A stretch of DNA of 64,000 bases, from positions 19,050,601 to 19,114,600 of the forward strand of contig NC_066326.1 in NCBI RefSeq assembly GCF_022539315.1, written 5' to 3'. How positions within the stretch are numbered: the first letter of the stretch is position 1; each line of letters opens with the position of its first letter. Shown one piece after another: positions 22,511 to 32,888 of the stretch. Below the pieces are notes generated by a model. The model was not told where the DNA came from and did not search any database. It worked only from the letters and a program-made list of their open reading frames with translations. This stretch comes from Serinus canaria. Its lineage: Eukaryota > Chordata > Aves > Passeriformes > Fringillidae. Both the position numbers and the translations under genes were made by a program.

Positions 22511-22528
22511 TCTCACTCTTTTTGTTTT
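22511..22528 (-). other. Polypurine tract of the beta-type provirus
   Basis: AAAACAAAAAGAGTGAGA on the minus strand abuts the TGTTGTGG start of the 3' LTR. Confidence 0.75.
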
Positions 22529-22831
22529 AGAAAAAACAAAATTAAAATTGAGTCTTTAAAAGCTGATTTCGGAGCTCGTCGATGCTTGTTCGCCTGCATC
22601 GTTGGTAGGTCTGGAGACTGCAAACCATTGAGGAATGGGTGAGATTGAAAGAGGTTGCATCTCCTCATAATAGAAAGTCTCTTGGTTAGAGCTCGTAGCA
22701 GGAGGGAGGGAGACGTGGTTCACTTGTGGTGCGGCGGTGGACAGAAGACGGAGGAGCAGTTCATAAATCATTGAGAAACTCAAGATGACACACAAAAGGT
22801 TAAAAATGATAAGAATAACGGAGCAACAAAC
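22529..22831 (-). other. Region where env would lie; env absent
   Basis: Only about 300 bp here. One 79-codon frame (22795-22556) starts with a hydrophobic stretch but shows no surface or transmembrane-subunit motif. It may be a remnant of an env 3' end or unrelated 3' leader. Confidence 0.4.
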
Positions 22832-24461
22832 TTAAACTGGCGAATCGGGTTCTAACTGAAACAAACGAAGAAAATAAGTTAAAACCGAGGGCTCTGGGGT
22901 GGATGGTTCAGCCTGGGGGACACAGGACACGACATGGACTTTGCGCTTTCTCCTCAGGGCGGACTGGGTCACCTGAGGGGTGACGCTTGGTTTGCGTGCC
23001 TTCCCTGGGAGAAAGGGTTTTACCCACTTTGAGGGGACCCATTTGAGCCCGGCGGGGGTGGACACGCATGCGTATCCACGACCCCATGTTACCAGGTCAA
23101 ATGGCCCCTCAACCTTCCAGGTTTCAGGGTCCTTCACAAGGACAGGTGGTCTGTCCTTGAACTGGGTTGCGGTCTGGGTGTTAAAATGCCTGGCAATGGG
23201 CGGGTTGAGGCACTCAAAGCTGCAATTAAGAAAGTTGATGGTAAACAATGCCCTGGCCAGTCGGATTTGAGGGGACTCCACCTTCACTGCCCCATTCTGA
23301 TGTTCTAGAGTTCGTTTGAGGCTCTGGTGGGCCCGCTCAACCACGGCTTGCCCTGTCGGGGAGTAAGGGATGCCGGTCTTATGACTCACTCCCCACTCCT
23401 GCAGGAAGCTTCGGAACTCCCTGGAGGTGTACCCTGGCCCGTTGTCCGTTTTGATTTCTTTAGGGATTCCCAACACAGAGAAGGCATGCAGCAGGTGTTT
23501 TTTGACGTCTGCAGTCTTCTCTCCTGTGTGGGCAGAAGCAGTACACGGCCCCAGAAAAGGTATCCACAGAGACATGTACAAACTTGAACTTGCCAAAGGA
23601 AGGGATGTGGGTGACATCCATCTGCCAAAGCTCGCAGCTTTTGAGCCCTCTAGGGTTGGCGCCAGCATTGATGGCGGGGAGTTGGAAAGACTGGCACTGT
23701 GGGCATGTGGCCACAATCGCCTTAGCCTGGTCCCTAGTCAGTTGGAATTGACGGACCAGGCCGGGCGCATTCTGATGGAACCGCTGGTGGCTGAGTTTTG
23801 CTTGCTGGAAGGCATCAGGGAGCGGGGCCATCTCAACGGGAGCAGCCAGGGCATCAGCACTCCGATTCCCCTCCACAATGAACCCCGGGAGGTCAGTGTG
23901 AGACCTCACATGCAACACGTAGAATGGATGCTCTCGACGGGAGACCAACTCTACGAGTCTCGAGAGCAATTTGAAAAGGGTCATGTTGGAAACTTCCTGG
24001 AGAACTGCGTTCTCCGCTCTGGACACCACACCGGCTACATATGCCGAATCGGTTACCAAATTGAAAGGCTCGGAAAACCGCTCAAAAACTCTGACAACAG
24101 CGGCCAACTCAGCAATTTGAGGTGATCCCTCAACTGTGGCAACGTCAGTCTCCCATTGCTGAGTTTGAGGATTTCTCCAAGTCGCTACGGACTTGTGAGA
24201 TGCCCCGGACGCGTCAGTAAAGACAGTCAAGGCTTTTAAGGGCTTCCGGCTCTGAATTCTTTTTAGAGATAACTTGAACTGATTGTCCTGATTAAATAGT
24301 TTGTGGTTTTGTTTATGAATTGAGATTTGTCCGGTGTAAGAATCCAGAGCAAATTGGAGGGCTTCATTCTCCATGAGGAGATGTTCCAACATGGCCTTGG
24401 TCAACTGGCCCGATTTTAATTGGATGGGAATGTGTATGCAAGTGAAGTCGACACCGGCCAA
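22832..24461 (-). pseudogene. RNase H and integrase of the beta-type pol, frameshifted
   Basis: The frame 24461-23460 has RNase H motifs (TDASG, QIAELAAV, TDSAYV, NRSADALA) and then the integrase zinc-binding set (HQRFHQN ... CPQCQ) and the first catalytic Asp (WQMDVTHI). The frame then changes near 23540, and 23716-22832 carries the rest: second Asp in TDNGPGY, catalytic Glu in GQAVVERAH, and the C-terminal domain ending in a basic stretch. All catalytic residues are present, but the frame change blocks a single protein. A second frame change separates it from reverse transcriptase near 24480. Confidence 0.85.
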
Positions 24462-24496
24462 GTTCCCGGATCCGGAAGCGAGCCTTCCGGATCAAC

Positions 24497-25800
24497 TCAG
24501 CCATCAGCTCTTGTGGCCAGTGTCATTCTTTTGGACCTGTGATGGCTGAGGAACACCCACTCTATGATTAAGAGGGGGTCCCTCGAACCAGGGTCCTCAG
24601 ATGTTTTAGCTGTTTCGTCCCACTGAAAAATCAACCCATAAAGGTGTGGCAAACTTCCCAAGATGATAAATTTGAATGGCAAGTCTGGGTGGTATCTGTG
24701 TGCCTGTCTCTGCGAGATGGTTCGCTGTACCTTTTCTAAGGCCGCTGCAGCCTCTGGGGTAAGGGTCCTTAGAGAGCCAAGCTCTTCTCCCCCTTTCAAA
24801 AGATTGAAAAGGGGGGCTAGGTCTTCTGTTGGAATGCCTAGCCAAGGCCTCACCCAGTTCAAGGCTCCACACAGTTGCTGGGCCTCCGCTAAAGTGGACA
24901 CTTTTGGGTTGATAGCCAATTTTTGCGGAACAATGGTCCGCTTAGTGATTTCCAGACCAAGGTACTTCCAGGGTGGCATCTTTTGGATCTTACTTTCCTG
25001 AAGCTCGAACCCTGCAGAAGTCAACACATCGGTTGTCAGGGCAAGGGCATGGGTAAGTGTATCGTCGTTTGGAGCACAAACTAAGATGTCGTCCATGTAA
25101 TGTAGTATGATTGAATTTTTTGCTGCCTCACGGACAGGGGACAGCAGGGAAGAGACGTACCGCTGGCAAATCACTGGTGAATTTTTCATGCCTTGAGGCA
25201 AGACTCGCCAGTGGTACCTCTTCGCTGGGGCTTCACGGTTGATGGCAGGAACCGTGAAGGCGAAGCGCGCGGCGTCATCTGGGTGCAGGGGAATTTGGAA
25301 AAAACAGTCTTTGATGTCCAAGACGGCTAAATTCCAATTTTGGGGGAGCATGGTTGGGGACGGCATCCCTGGTTGGAGAGCGCCCATATCTTCGATGATG
25401 TCATTAATTTGGCGGAGGTCGTGGAGGAGCCGCCATTTGTCTTTGTTTGGTTTTTTGATTACAAAGACAGGGGAGTTCCACGGGGACATGGACTCCACGA
25501 TGTTACCCTTTTTTAGCTGCTCCTCAACAAGCTCCGAGAGCGCCTTTAGTTTTTGTTTGTTGAGCGGCCACTGCTCTACCCAAATAGGTTTGTCTGATTT
25601 CCAGGTCAATTTGTGGGTAGGGCGCTCTTCAGTGGCCGCTACTGAAAAACCTGGGGAGCGTTGGGCAGGTCGATTTTGGCTCCCCATTGGGCCAAAACAT
25701 CTCTCCCCCACAGGGGTTCCGCATAATCTAAAACAAATGGGCGGACTGAAGCTAATTGCCCATTTGGCCCCATAATTTGCACCACGCTCTTTGACTGTTT
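24497..25800 (-). pseudogene. Reverse transcriptase of the beta-type provirus
   Basis: A long open frame (25870-24497) with the RT core starting near the ATEERPTHKLTWKSDK segment: NSPVFVIKKPNKDKWR, LHDLRQIN, LAVLDIKDCFF and the polymerase YMDD box at 25088-25099, then the thumb and connection (AQQLCGALNW). The N-terminal 60 or so codons overlap protease in another frame, as in betaretroviruses that reach pol by ribosomal frameshifting. The polymerase domain itself has no internal stop, but the frame breaks before RNase H. Confidence 0.85.
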
Positions 25801-26458
25801 TGCCAATTGAAAGCCCCCTACGCCTTGGATTCGGCCAGCAGCGCTTTGCAATTCCCATTGTGACGGCCATTCCCTTGCGGGAATGATCGTCACATCTGCC
25901 CCCGTGTCAGCATCCCATCACCCTAGTCGACTGCCCATTCTTAGAAAGACGGCAGGTGAGCCGAGGTTTTTCTTGGCTCAGGGTTTGACACCAGTTACAT
26001 TAAATAAAGGGGATGAAATGTCATGGTCGTTCTCGCTCACACTGCTCGAAAATTGGAATAACTTGAGCGATAATCTGGCCTTTGGGCAGAACGATGGGTG
26101 GATGGACACACATAATACTTATGGAAAACTTATTTGTGAGGGACGGCAGCACCCCCGGAATAATGGAGATTTCCGGGGGAGTGAATTTTGTGTCTCCTAC
26201 GACAACACACTTACATCCGCGTTGATGCCAGGTACCTGGTGCCTGGAACTCGACCATCGCGAGCTGGCATTTGGAGTCTGCAATGGTAATGGACTCCGCG
26301 AGACGCAATCTGTGGGGGAGGGCACAAAGAGGAGTTGTCAAAATTGGTAAAGTTCGATTAGGTGAAAGTGTCGTGTCCGGAAAGTTTGAAGGGGTAGAGG
26401 TGCGGGATTGGGGTCCCCTCCCTGAATTCCCCCCTTTAATGATGTTACTTCCCGCCAT
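25639..26458 (-). pseudogene. dUTPase-like segment and aspartic protease of the beta-type provirus
   Basis: The frame 26458-26021 ends in a LPKGQIIAQVIPIFE segment similar to the last motif of retroviral dUTPases. The protease half lies in a different frame (to 25639) with [10 protein letters not shown] at the active site (25894-25908), the flap-like GGFQLAKQ region and GRDVLAQWG near the end. A stop (TGA at 26018-26020) and a frame change just before the DTGAD motif separate the two parts. Confidence 0.75.
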
Positions 26459-26496
26459 ATTTTTATCCTTGCGCAGGGGGGGACTGCGCTCGGAAT

Positions 26497-28428
26497 TCAG
26501 ATTTTTTGTTGGTTGTCTTTGGATGCTGCCTGCTCCTTGCGGAACTGGAAAAACTGTTTCCGCAAGGGGCAGTCAGGCATCCAGTATTCTGGGTCGCCAC
26601 ACAGATGGCAGTGTCCTTGGCTGGGCCTCTTGCTTTTGGGTGACGTCGGCTGCTGCTGGGCGGCCATCACATCGCTGTCGAAATTTGTTGATTCTGCGAA
26701 TGACACGCGACGGCTTGGAGGTGGAGTTTTTGGATCCTCCTTGGCGAGGGATGGTGCCTTTTTCTGGCAAGCTTCGATCATTGATTGGATGGTTGGAGGA
26801 GGATCGACGGGAAGGCTGAGGATGACTGCTTTGCAGACAGCGTTAGCATTGGCATTAGCCAATTCTGTTAGGATCCCGAGTCGAGCGCTCTCCGCTTGGA
26901 CTTGATGGTCGATTGCCCTGCGGAGACGCTCGACAAAAACAATGAAAGGTTCCCCTGGCCCCTGATGAATTTTGGTGAAAGTGGGCTCCTGGGCAGTAGG
27001 GCGGAGCGCTAAGAATGCCCGTTCGGCCATCCTTGCACTCTCCCGAAGCGCTTGACGGGGGATATCTCTAGCTTGAAAAGCTCCGTCGGCCCAATTCCCA
27101 AGACCGACCAATAGGTCGGTGTAAACCGTTTCACCACCGAGGGTTGTGGCAGTTTGGGGATTCTCCCACAATTGTGGAAGAATGTCCCTGATTCCCTTTT
27201 TCCATGCCTCCTCCCACACTAAGAATTCGGTGGGGTTGAGGAGGCATGAAAAAAGCGTCCGCAAGTCGGCGGGTACAACATCAGATTCTAATAAAGAGGC
27301 CCGAAGGAGTCCCCGGAAGTATTCACTCTCCCGGGAAAACTCTCTTTGGGCCTTGCACAACTCCCTAATGGTGGAATGGGGGAATGGGGTCCATTGCGCT
27401 CGGGAGGGCCCTACGCTTTCTTGGTGGTAAGAAACAGGAGCGGCAGTTATTAAAGATGGCACAGTAAAATCCGAATCATCTTGATCTCCACTCCCGGAAG
27501 TCGGGGCGTGGGAACTGGGAGGCGGGGCGTGGGAACCCGGAAGCCAAGGGGAGGGGTCAGGTGTGGGAACCAGGGCGGAGCTAGGAGGTGGAGCTGATGG
27601 AGTTGGCTCCGCCTGAGGGGCGTGTTCAAAAGGCGGGGCTTGGGAAGGAGGAGGGGAAAGGGGCGTGTAGGAAGGCGGGGGATTGGGAGAAGAATTAACA
27701 TAATTAGGGGCGGGGTTATAGGAATGGGAAGGGGCGGAGAAAGGGTTGGCGGGAGAAAGGAAAGGATTATGGGGAGAAGAAAAACTGATGGCGGGAAAAG
27801 CCATGCGGTCGCCGCCATTTTGGGCTCCATGGGAGCCATTTTGTGAAGAGGTCTGGGGGCTGCTGCCCTCTGAAACTGCAAATCTAACTTTGGGATGCAC
27901 AACTGGGGACTCGGGGGAAAAGGAATCGGGGGATTGGAGAGAGCTCTCCGAAGTCTGGCCAGGACTTTGGAGGCGGGGGGTCAGGGAACCCTGAGGAGAG
28001 CCCGGCGGGTGGTAGGAAGCCGGCGCGGTGCTCTCGCGGGCTGCTCTCCTAAGGGTTCTGCTATTCTCAGGGAGAGAAGGGGTGGGACAAGGGTCTGGAA
28101 CACGGGGGTAGGGAGAACACGAATGGGGGGGTGGTTGTTCCTTCAATTTCTGTTTTTCTCTAAGAGCTGTAATGATTTGGAAGGTCCAATAAACTAATTT
28201 TTTGTTTTTTGATCTCCCTTTAGATTCGAATTGTGCTAATTTGTCTCCAACTGAATTCCAGAATTTTATTTCATTAACTAAATCCGGGGAGATCTCTGGA
28301 AATTGAATGAACAACCATATGATTAAATCTTTTAACTCCCGCTTAACAATTTTAACATTTCTACCTTCAAGGGTACCCACAACTTGGTAATAAACTCTTT
28401 TCTGGGGGACAGAGAGTTTGCAACCCAT
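26497..28428 (-). CDS. Open gag of the beta-type provirus (643 codons)
   Basis: I chose ATG at 28428 because it gives MGCKLSVP, a Gly-2 myristoylation start with a Cys beside it, matching betaretroviral matrix; the frame extends 21 codons further upstream without support. Residues 1-95 form the matrix domain. A Pro-rich linker follows with late-domain motifs PPSY (in NPPPSYTPL) and PSAP (in TPSAPPPSS). Capsid contains the major homology region (HQGPGEPFIVFVERL) at about residue 488. The nucleocapsid knuckle at about 607 reads CHLCGDPEYWMPDC, with Tyr where the zinc-binding His should be. Role: virion assembly and RNA packaging. Being uninterrupted, it could still be expressed, but the knuckle is damaged. 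Confidence 0.85.
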   Translation of the reverse strand: MGCKLSVPQKRVYYQVVGTLEGRNVKIVKRELKDLIIWLFIQFPEISPDLVNEIKFWNSVGDKLAQFESKGRSKNKKLVYWTFQIITALREKQKLKEQPPPHSCSPYPRVPDPCPTPSLPENSRTLRRAARESTAPASYHPPGSPQGSLTPRLQSPGQTSESSLQSPDSFSPESPVVHPKVRFAVSEGSSPQTSSQNGSHGAQNGGDRMAFPAISFSSPHNPFLSPANPFSAPSHSYNPAPNYVNSSPNPPPSYTPLSPPPSQAPPFEHAPQAEPTPSAPPPSSALVPTPDPSPWLPGSHAPPPSSHAPTSGSGDQDDSDFTVPSLITAAPVSYHQESVGPSRAQWTPFPHSTIRELCKAQREFSRESEYFRGLLRASLLESDVVPADLRTLFSCLLNPTEFLVWEEAWKKGIRDILPQLWENPQTATTLGGETVYTDLLVGLGNWADGAFQARDIPRQALRESARMAERAFLALRPTAQEPTFTKIHQGPGEPFIVFVERLRRAIDHQVQAESARLGILTELANANANAVCKAVILSLPVDPPPTIQSMIEACQKKAPSLAKEDPKTPPPSRRVSFAESTNFDSDVMAAQQQPTSPKSKRPSQGHCHLCGDPEYWMPDCPLRKQFFQFRKEQAASKDNQQKI

Positions 28429-28844
28429 CTCTGACCCGCAAAAACGAACCTTCGGAGTGAAACGAAAAAAAACGCTAACAAAAAACCCCAACCGCTAGCC
28501 CCAACCTCACCGAGCTCAGGGAGAAACCTCAACTCGACCGGGTGAAACCGGGAGATGGGGCGGGGGGGCAACTCTCGAAGTTGGGAAGCTGGAGTTACTC
28601 ACCCTGACTAGCGGGAAAGCGGGGAAAAAAAAACTCCGAAGTCCGCGGCTTCGATCCCGGATCGGCTCCTGGGTGCGGGGAGATGTCGATCCGATCCCTG
28701 TCCGGAGCGCTACCCCTAAAACGGGGTCTGCTCCCAGAGCAGGGTAGTTTAACGACCACGGAGCAAGCGGCAGACGACGAAGAGAAGGCGAAACTCCTCT
28801 CGAGGCTGCTGACTCCTGCCGCGGGGCGAGGGGGGTCTTCTCTC

Positions 28845-28862
28845 GCCCCACATTGGGCGCCA
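28845..28862 (-). other. Primer binding site, tRNA-Lys(1,2) type
   Basis: The minus strand reads TGGCGCCCAATGTGGGGC, one mismatch from the site used by Mason-Pfizer-type betaretroviruses, three bases inside the LTR. Confidence 0.85.
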
Positions 28863-28865
28863 AAC

Positions 28866-29539
28866 TGCCGCGGCTGCTGTGTCGAATGCACTTCACTCCC
28901 CTCCGAGCGGGGGGAAGGTGACCGCGGCTAGCTCGGAGCACAGCAGCAGCTAGCAGCGGGGGGCACTACCCGGATCTGTCAGGGATGTCTGGGCAGCGCC
29001 TTCGGCAGAAAGCAATAGTATCGAGAGGAGCGGCAAGGCGGAGAAGCCAGAGAGAAAAGAGGGTCTTAACTCGCCTGGTGCCCAGGGAATCCGGCGGGAA
29101 AAGACGGGGACAAAGGGGAGCAGCAGTATATAAAGGGGTGTAAAAGAACCAATCAGGGGAAACTGAGGAGGGGAATCAACATAACTGACACCGGTGGCAA
29201 CAAGTGATACTCGAACAAAGGAGGGGCTCAGGGCACCTGCCCAATCACCCCCTGTGGAAGGGAGAAGTTTCTGGAAGGATGGGGGGGTTTCAGGAGATGA
29301 ACAGGGCTCTGGAGGAAGGGAAAATATAACGAAAGGGGCAGTTGCTAGGGGAACGGGGGTGGAGACAAGGGCTTGGCAGCGAGCCCAGACAGGGAGGACA
29401 CCATTCGAGGGAAAGGGGGAACCAGGATTGAACCATCGAACTGGGTATAGGGTTGTAACTGGGGGAAGCATCACAAAAGGGGAGAACAATAAAAAACAGG
29501 GGAGATAACTCAAATGGAAACTGAACACACGCCACAACA
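28866..29539 (-). repeat. 5' LTR of the beta-type provirus
   Basis: Pairs with 21845-22510; opens TGTTGTGGCG and ends GCCGCGGCA on the minus strand. Differs from the 3' LTR by scattered substitutions, densest in the first 170 bp at the inner end. Confidence 0.88.
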
Positions 29540-29545
29540 TTCCTC

Positions 29546-30780
29546 CTGTGCTAAAATGTAAGGTTCCTCCTGAGTTACAAACAATTCTCCATTCCTCAAC
29601 AAAGCTACTCAGATTCTTGACTTATCTTAAAGAGCAAATGCAAATGTGGTCAGAAATTTTGCATCCAAGCCTGTTTGCAGAGAAACCCCACCAGATGTGA
29701 GCAAATATTTCTTAGTATCTGTTCACTCAAACAAAACCAACCCGGAATTGAGCAGTGCTTTAAATGAAGTTGAATTCTCTTTCCTCACCTATCAGCTGGA
29801 TTGGGTTGCTCCTTTTTTGTCCTAGGGAGAATATTAGAATGATTTGCTCTTGACAGGACTCCTTGGATGGCTCCCAAACTGGTTGCTGTTGACCACGCCT
29901 TGCCTGGGCTCTTAATGCAGCCTGTTAGCAGCACTTGACTTTGCCACCCTGTTGAGCCCTTGGGCACGGCTGGTGCCACGGTCCCCTCCTGGCTCCTGGC
30001 ATGTCCCTGCTGGTGGAGGAGCCCTGCTGGTGCTGCTGCCTGCGTTCAACAACGCCGGTCCTACTCCCCAGCCAAAGAGAGACTAAAGTCACTGCTCTGG
30101 GCAGCTCGTTTGAACGAGTTACCTCTGTCCCAGACCTCTTAAGACCCACCCACCAACACCATTTCGGGCCTGGTTTCTGCTGGTTCTGCTGTACTGGCTC
30201 GAGTGACACACATACACACTTAACAGCAGTTAAATTCCTCTGGCATGAAATAGCGTGGAACAGGCAGAGCAGGGAAGGCCAGCATGGACCCATTGTTCTG
30301 GCAGGTCTCATCAGGTGTGATTTGATACTAACACAGCACTCACAGAACTCTGCTCCACCTGTGACACTTCCACTTGCAGTAGATGACTGTTGTCTTCACA
30401 ATATCCAGCAAGGCAGGTCAGATATGCCTTTACCATTTTCATCTGCAAAAGGGAAAGGAAATCAACAGCAAACACAAAGTCACCAGTCAAAGGTCCCAGG
30501 ATGAATGAAAATGACCAAGAGGAGAGCTCCAGAGCCCCCCCAGCTGTTCCCTGCTCTCTTCTTCTGAACGCAACTTCAGTGTAAATATCTATTTCAGCAG
30601 ACTGCCTGACTCTTGAGTACAGACCATAGTAATGACATGAAAGCTACACAGAAACTTGTGCAATAATATGATAAGTGTGTAGGTTGAAAATTAAATACAT
30701 AGCTAGTTATTAAAACCTACTTTCCAGAGATTGTTTCCTTGTCTCGGTATTTGGCAAAGTTAGTTGCGGATCAACTCAAT
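29546..30780. other. Intergenic; no gene seen
   Basis: No domain-bearing frame or known repeat could be recognised between the provirus and the coiled-coil exon. Confidence 0.4.
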
Positions 30781-30894
30781 GTGATTGAAAAAAAAACCAA
30801 ACCAACAAAGCACTATCCAGCCACTTTCAGTCTTCATTAAAGCCCATCATTTTCTCCCTGCTTTGTGCTCCTGGTCATTACAGGTGGGACTGCG

Positions 30895-31293
30895 GAAGAG
30901 CCGTGCCAGCCATAGAGAAGGAGGATCCTGCCTCATAGGTAGGAAGAGACCATTAACACAGAAGCACTCCCAGACCAATGGCCTCCAAAGTGTCCTGGAG
31001 GAAATGGAGCTCATGCAGAGCTCCAGGGATGGGCAGATTGAAGAAGCCATCAGGTTCAGCCAGGAGCTGGAGAAGGAGCTGAAGAGCTCCCAGGAAGCTC
31101 TGGTCAGCCTGGGGGATTGCAACCGTAACCTGAAGAGGGAGCAGGCAGAGATGAGGAGGAAGGTGGAAGAGGCCAGACACGCTGTCCTGAACAGTCTTGG
31201 CAAAGTGAAGGAGCTGGAAGTGAGAGCTAAGGAGGTGCCACATCTGCAAATACACATCCAGTAGCTGGAATCACAACTGCAGCACTACAGGTA
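30895..31293 (+). pseudogene. Coiled-coil exon with in-frame stop (possible EFCC1 relic)
   Basis: After a ttacag acceptor-like site the sequence encodes about 120 residues rich in Glu, Lys and Leu with heptad spacing (SVLEEMELMQSSRDGQIEEA, ELEKELKSSQEALVSL), ending at a GTAGGT donor after 31291. A TAG at 31262-31264 interrupts the frame 9 codons before the donor (CAG TAG CTG, likely from CAG CAG CTG or similar). It looks like an internal exon of a long coiled-coil protein. In mammals EFCC1, a coiled-coil protein, is in the neighbourhood of ACAD9; the EFCC1 suggestion rests only on that synteny. No neighbouring exon was identified. Confidence 0.45.
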
Positions 31294-32181
31294 GGTTGGA
31301 GTCTGACAAAAAGTGCCTATAAAATCAGTGTTGGGGCACAGGTGAGTTTGAGAATCTCTGGTTGGGGCTTATTAGATGTCTCCAGAACACCTTGTAAAAT
31401 CTGGCCAGAGGGAAATTAGAAGCTGCTCATCCATTTTCTTGGTAGGGGTCTTTAGGAGATCTAGGAGTCTTCCAGGCCAAAGGATGCTGATCTACAGACA
31501 GCTGAAGTCACTCCTCAGACACACAACAACAGAACTCAGCATGGTAATACTTCAGGAAAGCCCCAACACAAATTGCTGACACTCCTTCAGAAACCATTTC
31601 CAACAGAGTTTTTTCGCTGCCTTTCCTGCTCCTGAGGTCCCATCCCAAGCCAGCTGTAATCAGATGGCTGACTCTCCATTTTGTATAAAAGCTCTTCAGC
31701 TTGTCCTAGGAATTGGGGAAAAGCACACAAGGACAACTTCTGGCTGGTGGTTGGAAACTTGCTGTGACTTCATTGCTTCTTCACTGAAAGAACAGGTCAT
31801 AGAGGAGAGAAGCTGAAAAGTTCCTGCACCCAAAAAAATAATAGAGTGGGAATCTCAAAAACTACTTGCCAGCTAAACCTCACTTTTGTAATGGCATAAA
31901 CAAATCCTTCCAGAAGTTAGAAAGTTGGTCACAAATTTAATAGTCCACTGCTTTTGTTGCTTTTAATCTCAGACCAGACTTGGACTCACTGATGGTTACT
32001 AAGTGGTAGTCATTTCTGCCCAAGTTTCAGACTGACCTAAGGAATAAAATCTAGTTTATATTTTCACTGACCTAAAGCAAAACCAGTATTTCTAGACATA
32101 TTTTTACTTACACTGCGTAATTTAGTATTTTAATAAATTGCATCTTCTGAAGTCCTTGCCCTTTCCTAAACTCACACTTCC
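31294..32181. other. Intergenic or intronic; nothing recognised
   Basis: AT-rich sequence with no supported exon or repeat up to the 6-bp duplication at 32182. Confidence 0.4.
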
Positions 32182-32187
32182 TCTGTT

Positions 32188-32570
32188 TGTTGCCAACATA
32201 TTTTATGAAAAATCCTTTACTTAGGATTTTTCCTTTCCTAGAGCTGAGAAGCCTCGGAACAAACTAAACAATTCTTATCTGCTGCTGTGGAATGCCACGG
32301 GAAAATCTGTGATTGGCCCCGTCAGACTGTTTCCAATTAAGAGCCTATCACAATTCACCTGTTCGGCCCGTCTCGGGCTGAGAAGACTTCAGTTTACACA
32401 TTCCTATTCTATTCTTAGCTTAGCCTTGTAGTGAAACCTTTCTCTTTACTCTTTTAGTATAGTTTCTATATCTTATATATCATATCATAATAAATCAAAG
32501 CCTTCTGATGCATGGAGTCAACGTTGTCGTCTCTTCCCTCATCCTGGGACCTCAGAAAACCCCTGTATTA
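32188..32570 (+). repeat. 5' LTR of the non-autonomous element
   Basis: Starts tgttgccaacatatttta. It carries a 10-bp stem hairpin at 32207-32232, CCAAT-type attggcc/attaag segments, and AATAAA at 32490-32495. Confidence 0.85.
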
Positions 32571-32572
32571 AA

Positions 32573-32590
32573 TGGTGACCCCCGAGTGAC
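32573..32590 (+). other. Primer binding site, tRNA-Trp-like
   Basis: tggtgacccccgagtgac is close to the tRNA-Trp primer site known from avian alpharetroviruses, with a small shift in the C run. It lies two bases inside the LTR. Confidence 0.65.
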
Positions 32591-32888
32591 AAAAGGAGCA
32601 CCACCACGAAAGGTGAACACCGAGGACAGAACTGACAGATGGTGCCTCGAGTGAAGAAATCACCACAATTGGACCCTGAGTGAAGAAGAATTCTTCATTT
32701 GGTAAGCCCAGAGGAGCATTGCTACATTTGGATGACCCCCGAGTGTTTAGCATTGATGGTCCCCTACACCAGGGACCACAGGAGTAGCTTCTAGCCAGGA
32801 GCTGAAGAACCAGAGATCCTGAAATTGGGCAGAGTTCACAGCCGAGGCTGGCCACAGAGAGAACCTTTTGGAAAGTCTCCGAGACAAG

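Larger units (their letters stand above)
21845..29539 (-). mobile_element. Betaretrovirus-like endogenous provirus without env
   Basis: A 7,695-bp provirus with TG...CA LTRs (21845-22510 and 28866-29539) and a perfect 6-bp target duplication ttcctc (21839-21844, 29540-29545). On the minus strand it has a tRNA-Lys-type primer site, gag, dUTPase-like/protease, reverse transcriptase-RNase H, integrase and a polypurine tract. Only about 300 bp separate integrase from the polypurine tract, so env is missing. By eye the LTRs differ at roughly 25-30 positions plus a 6-bp indel, implying insertion well before the present. Gag is open; pro and pol carry frameshifts and a stop. Confidence 0.9.
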
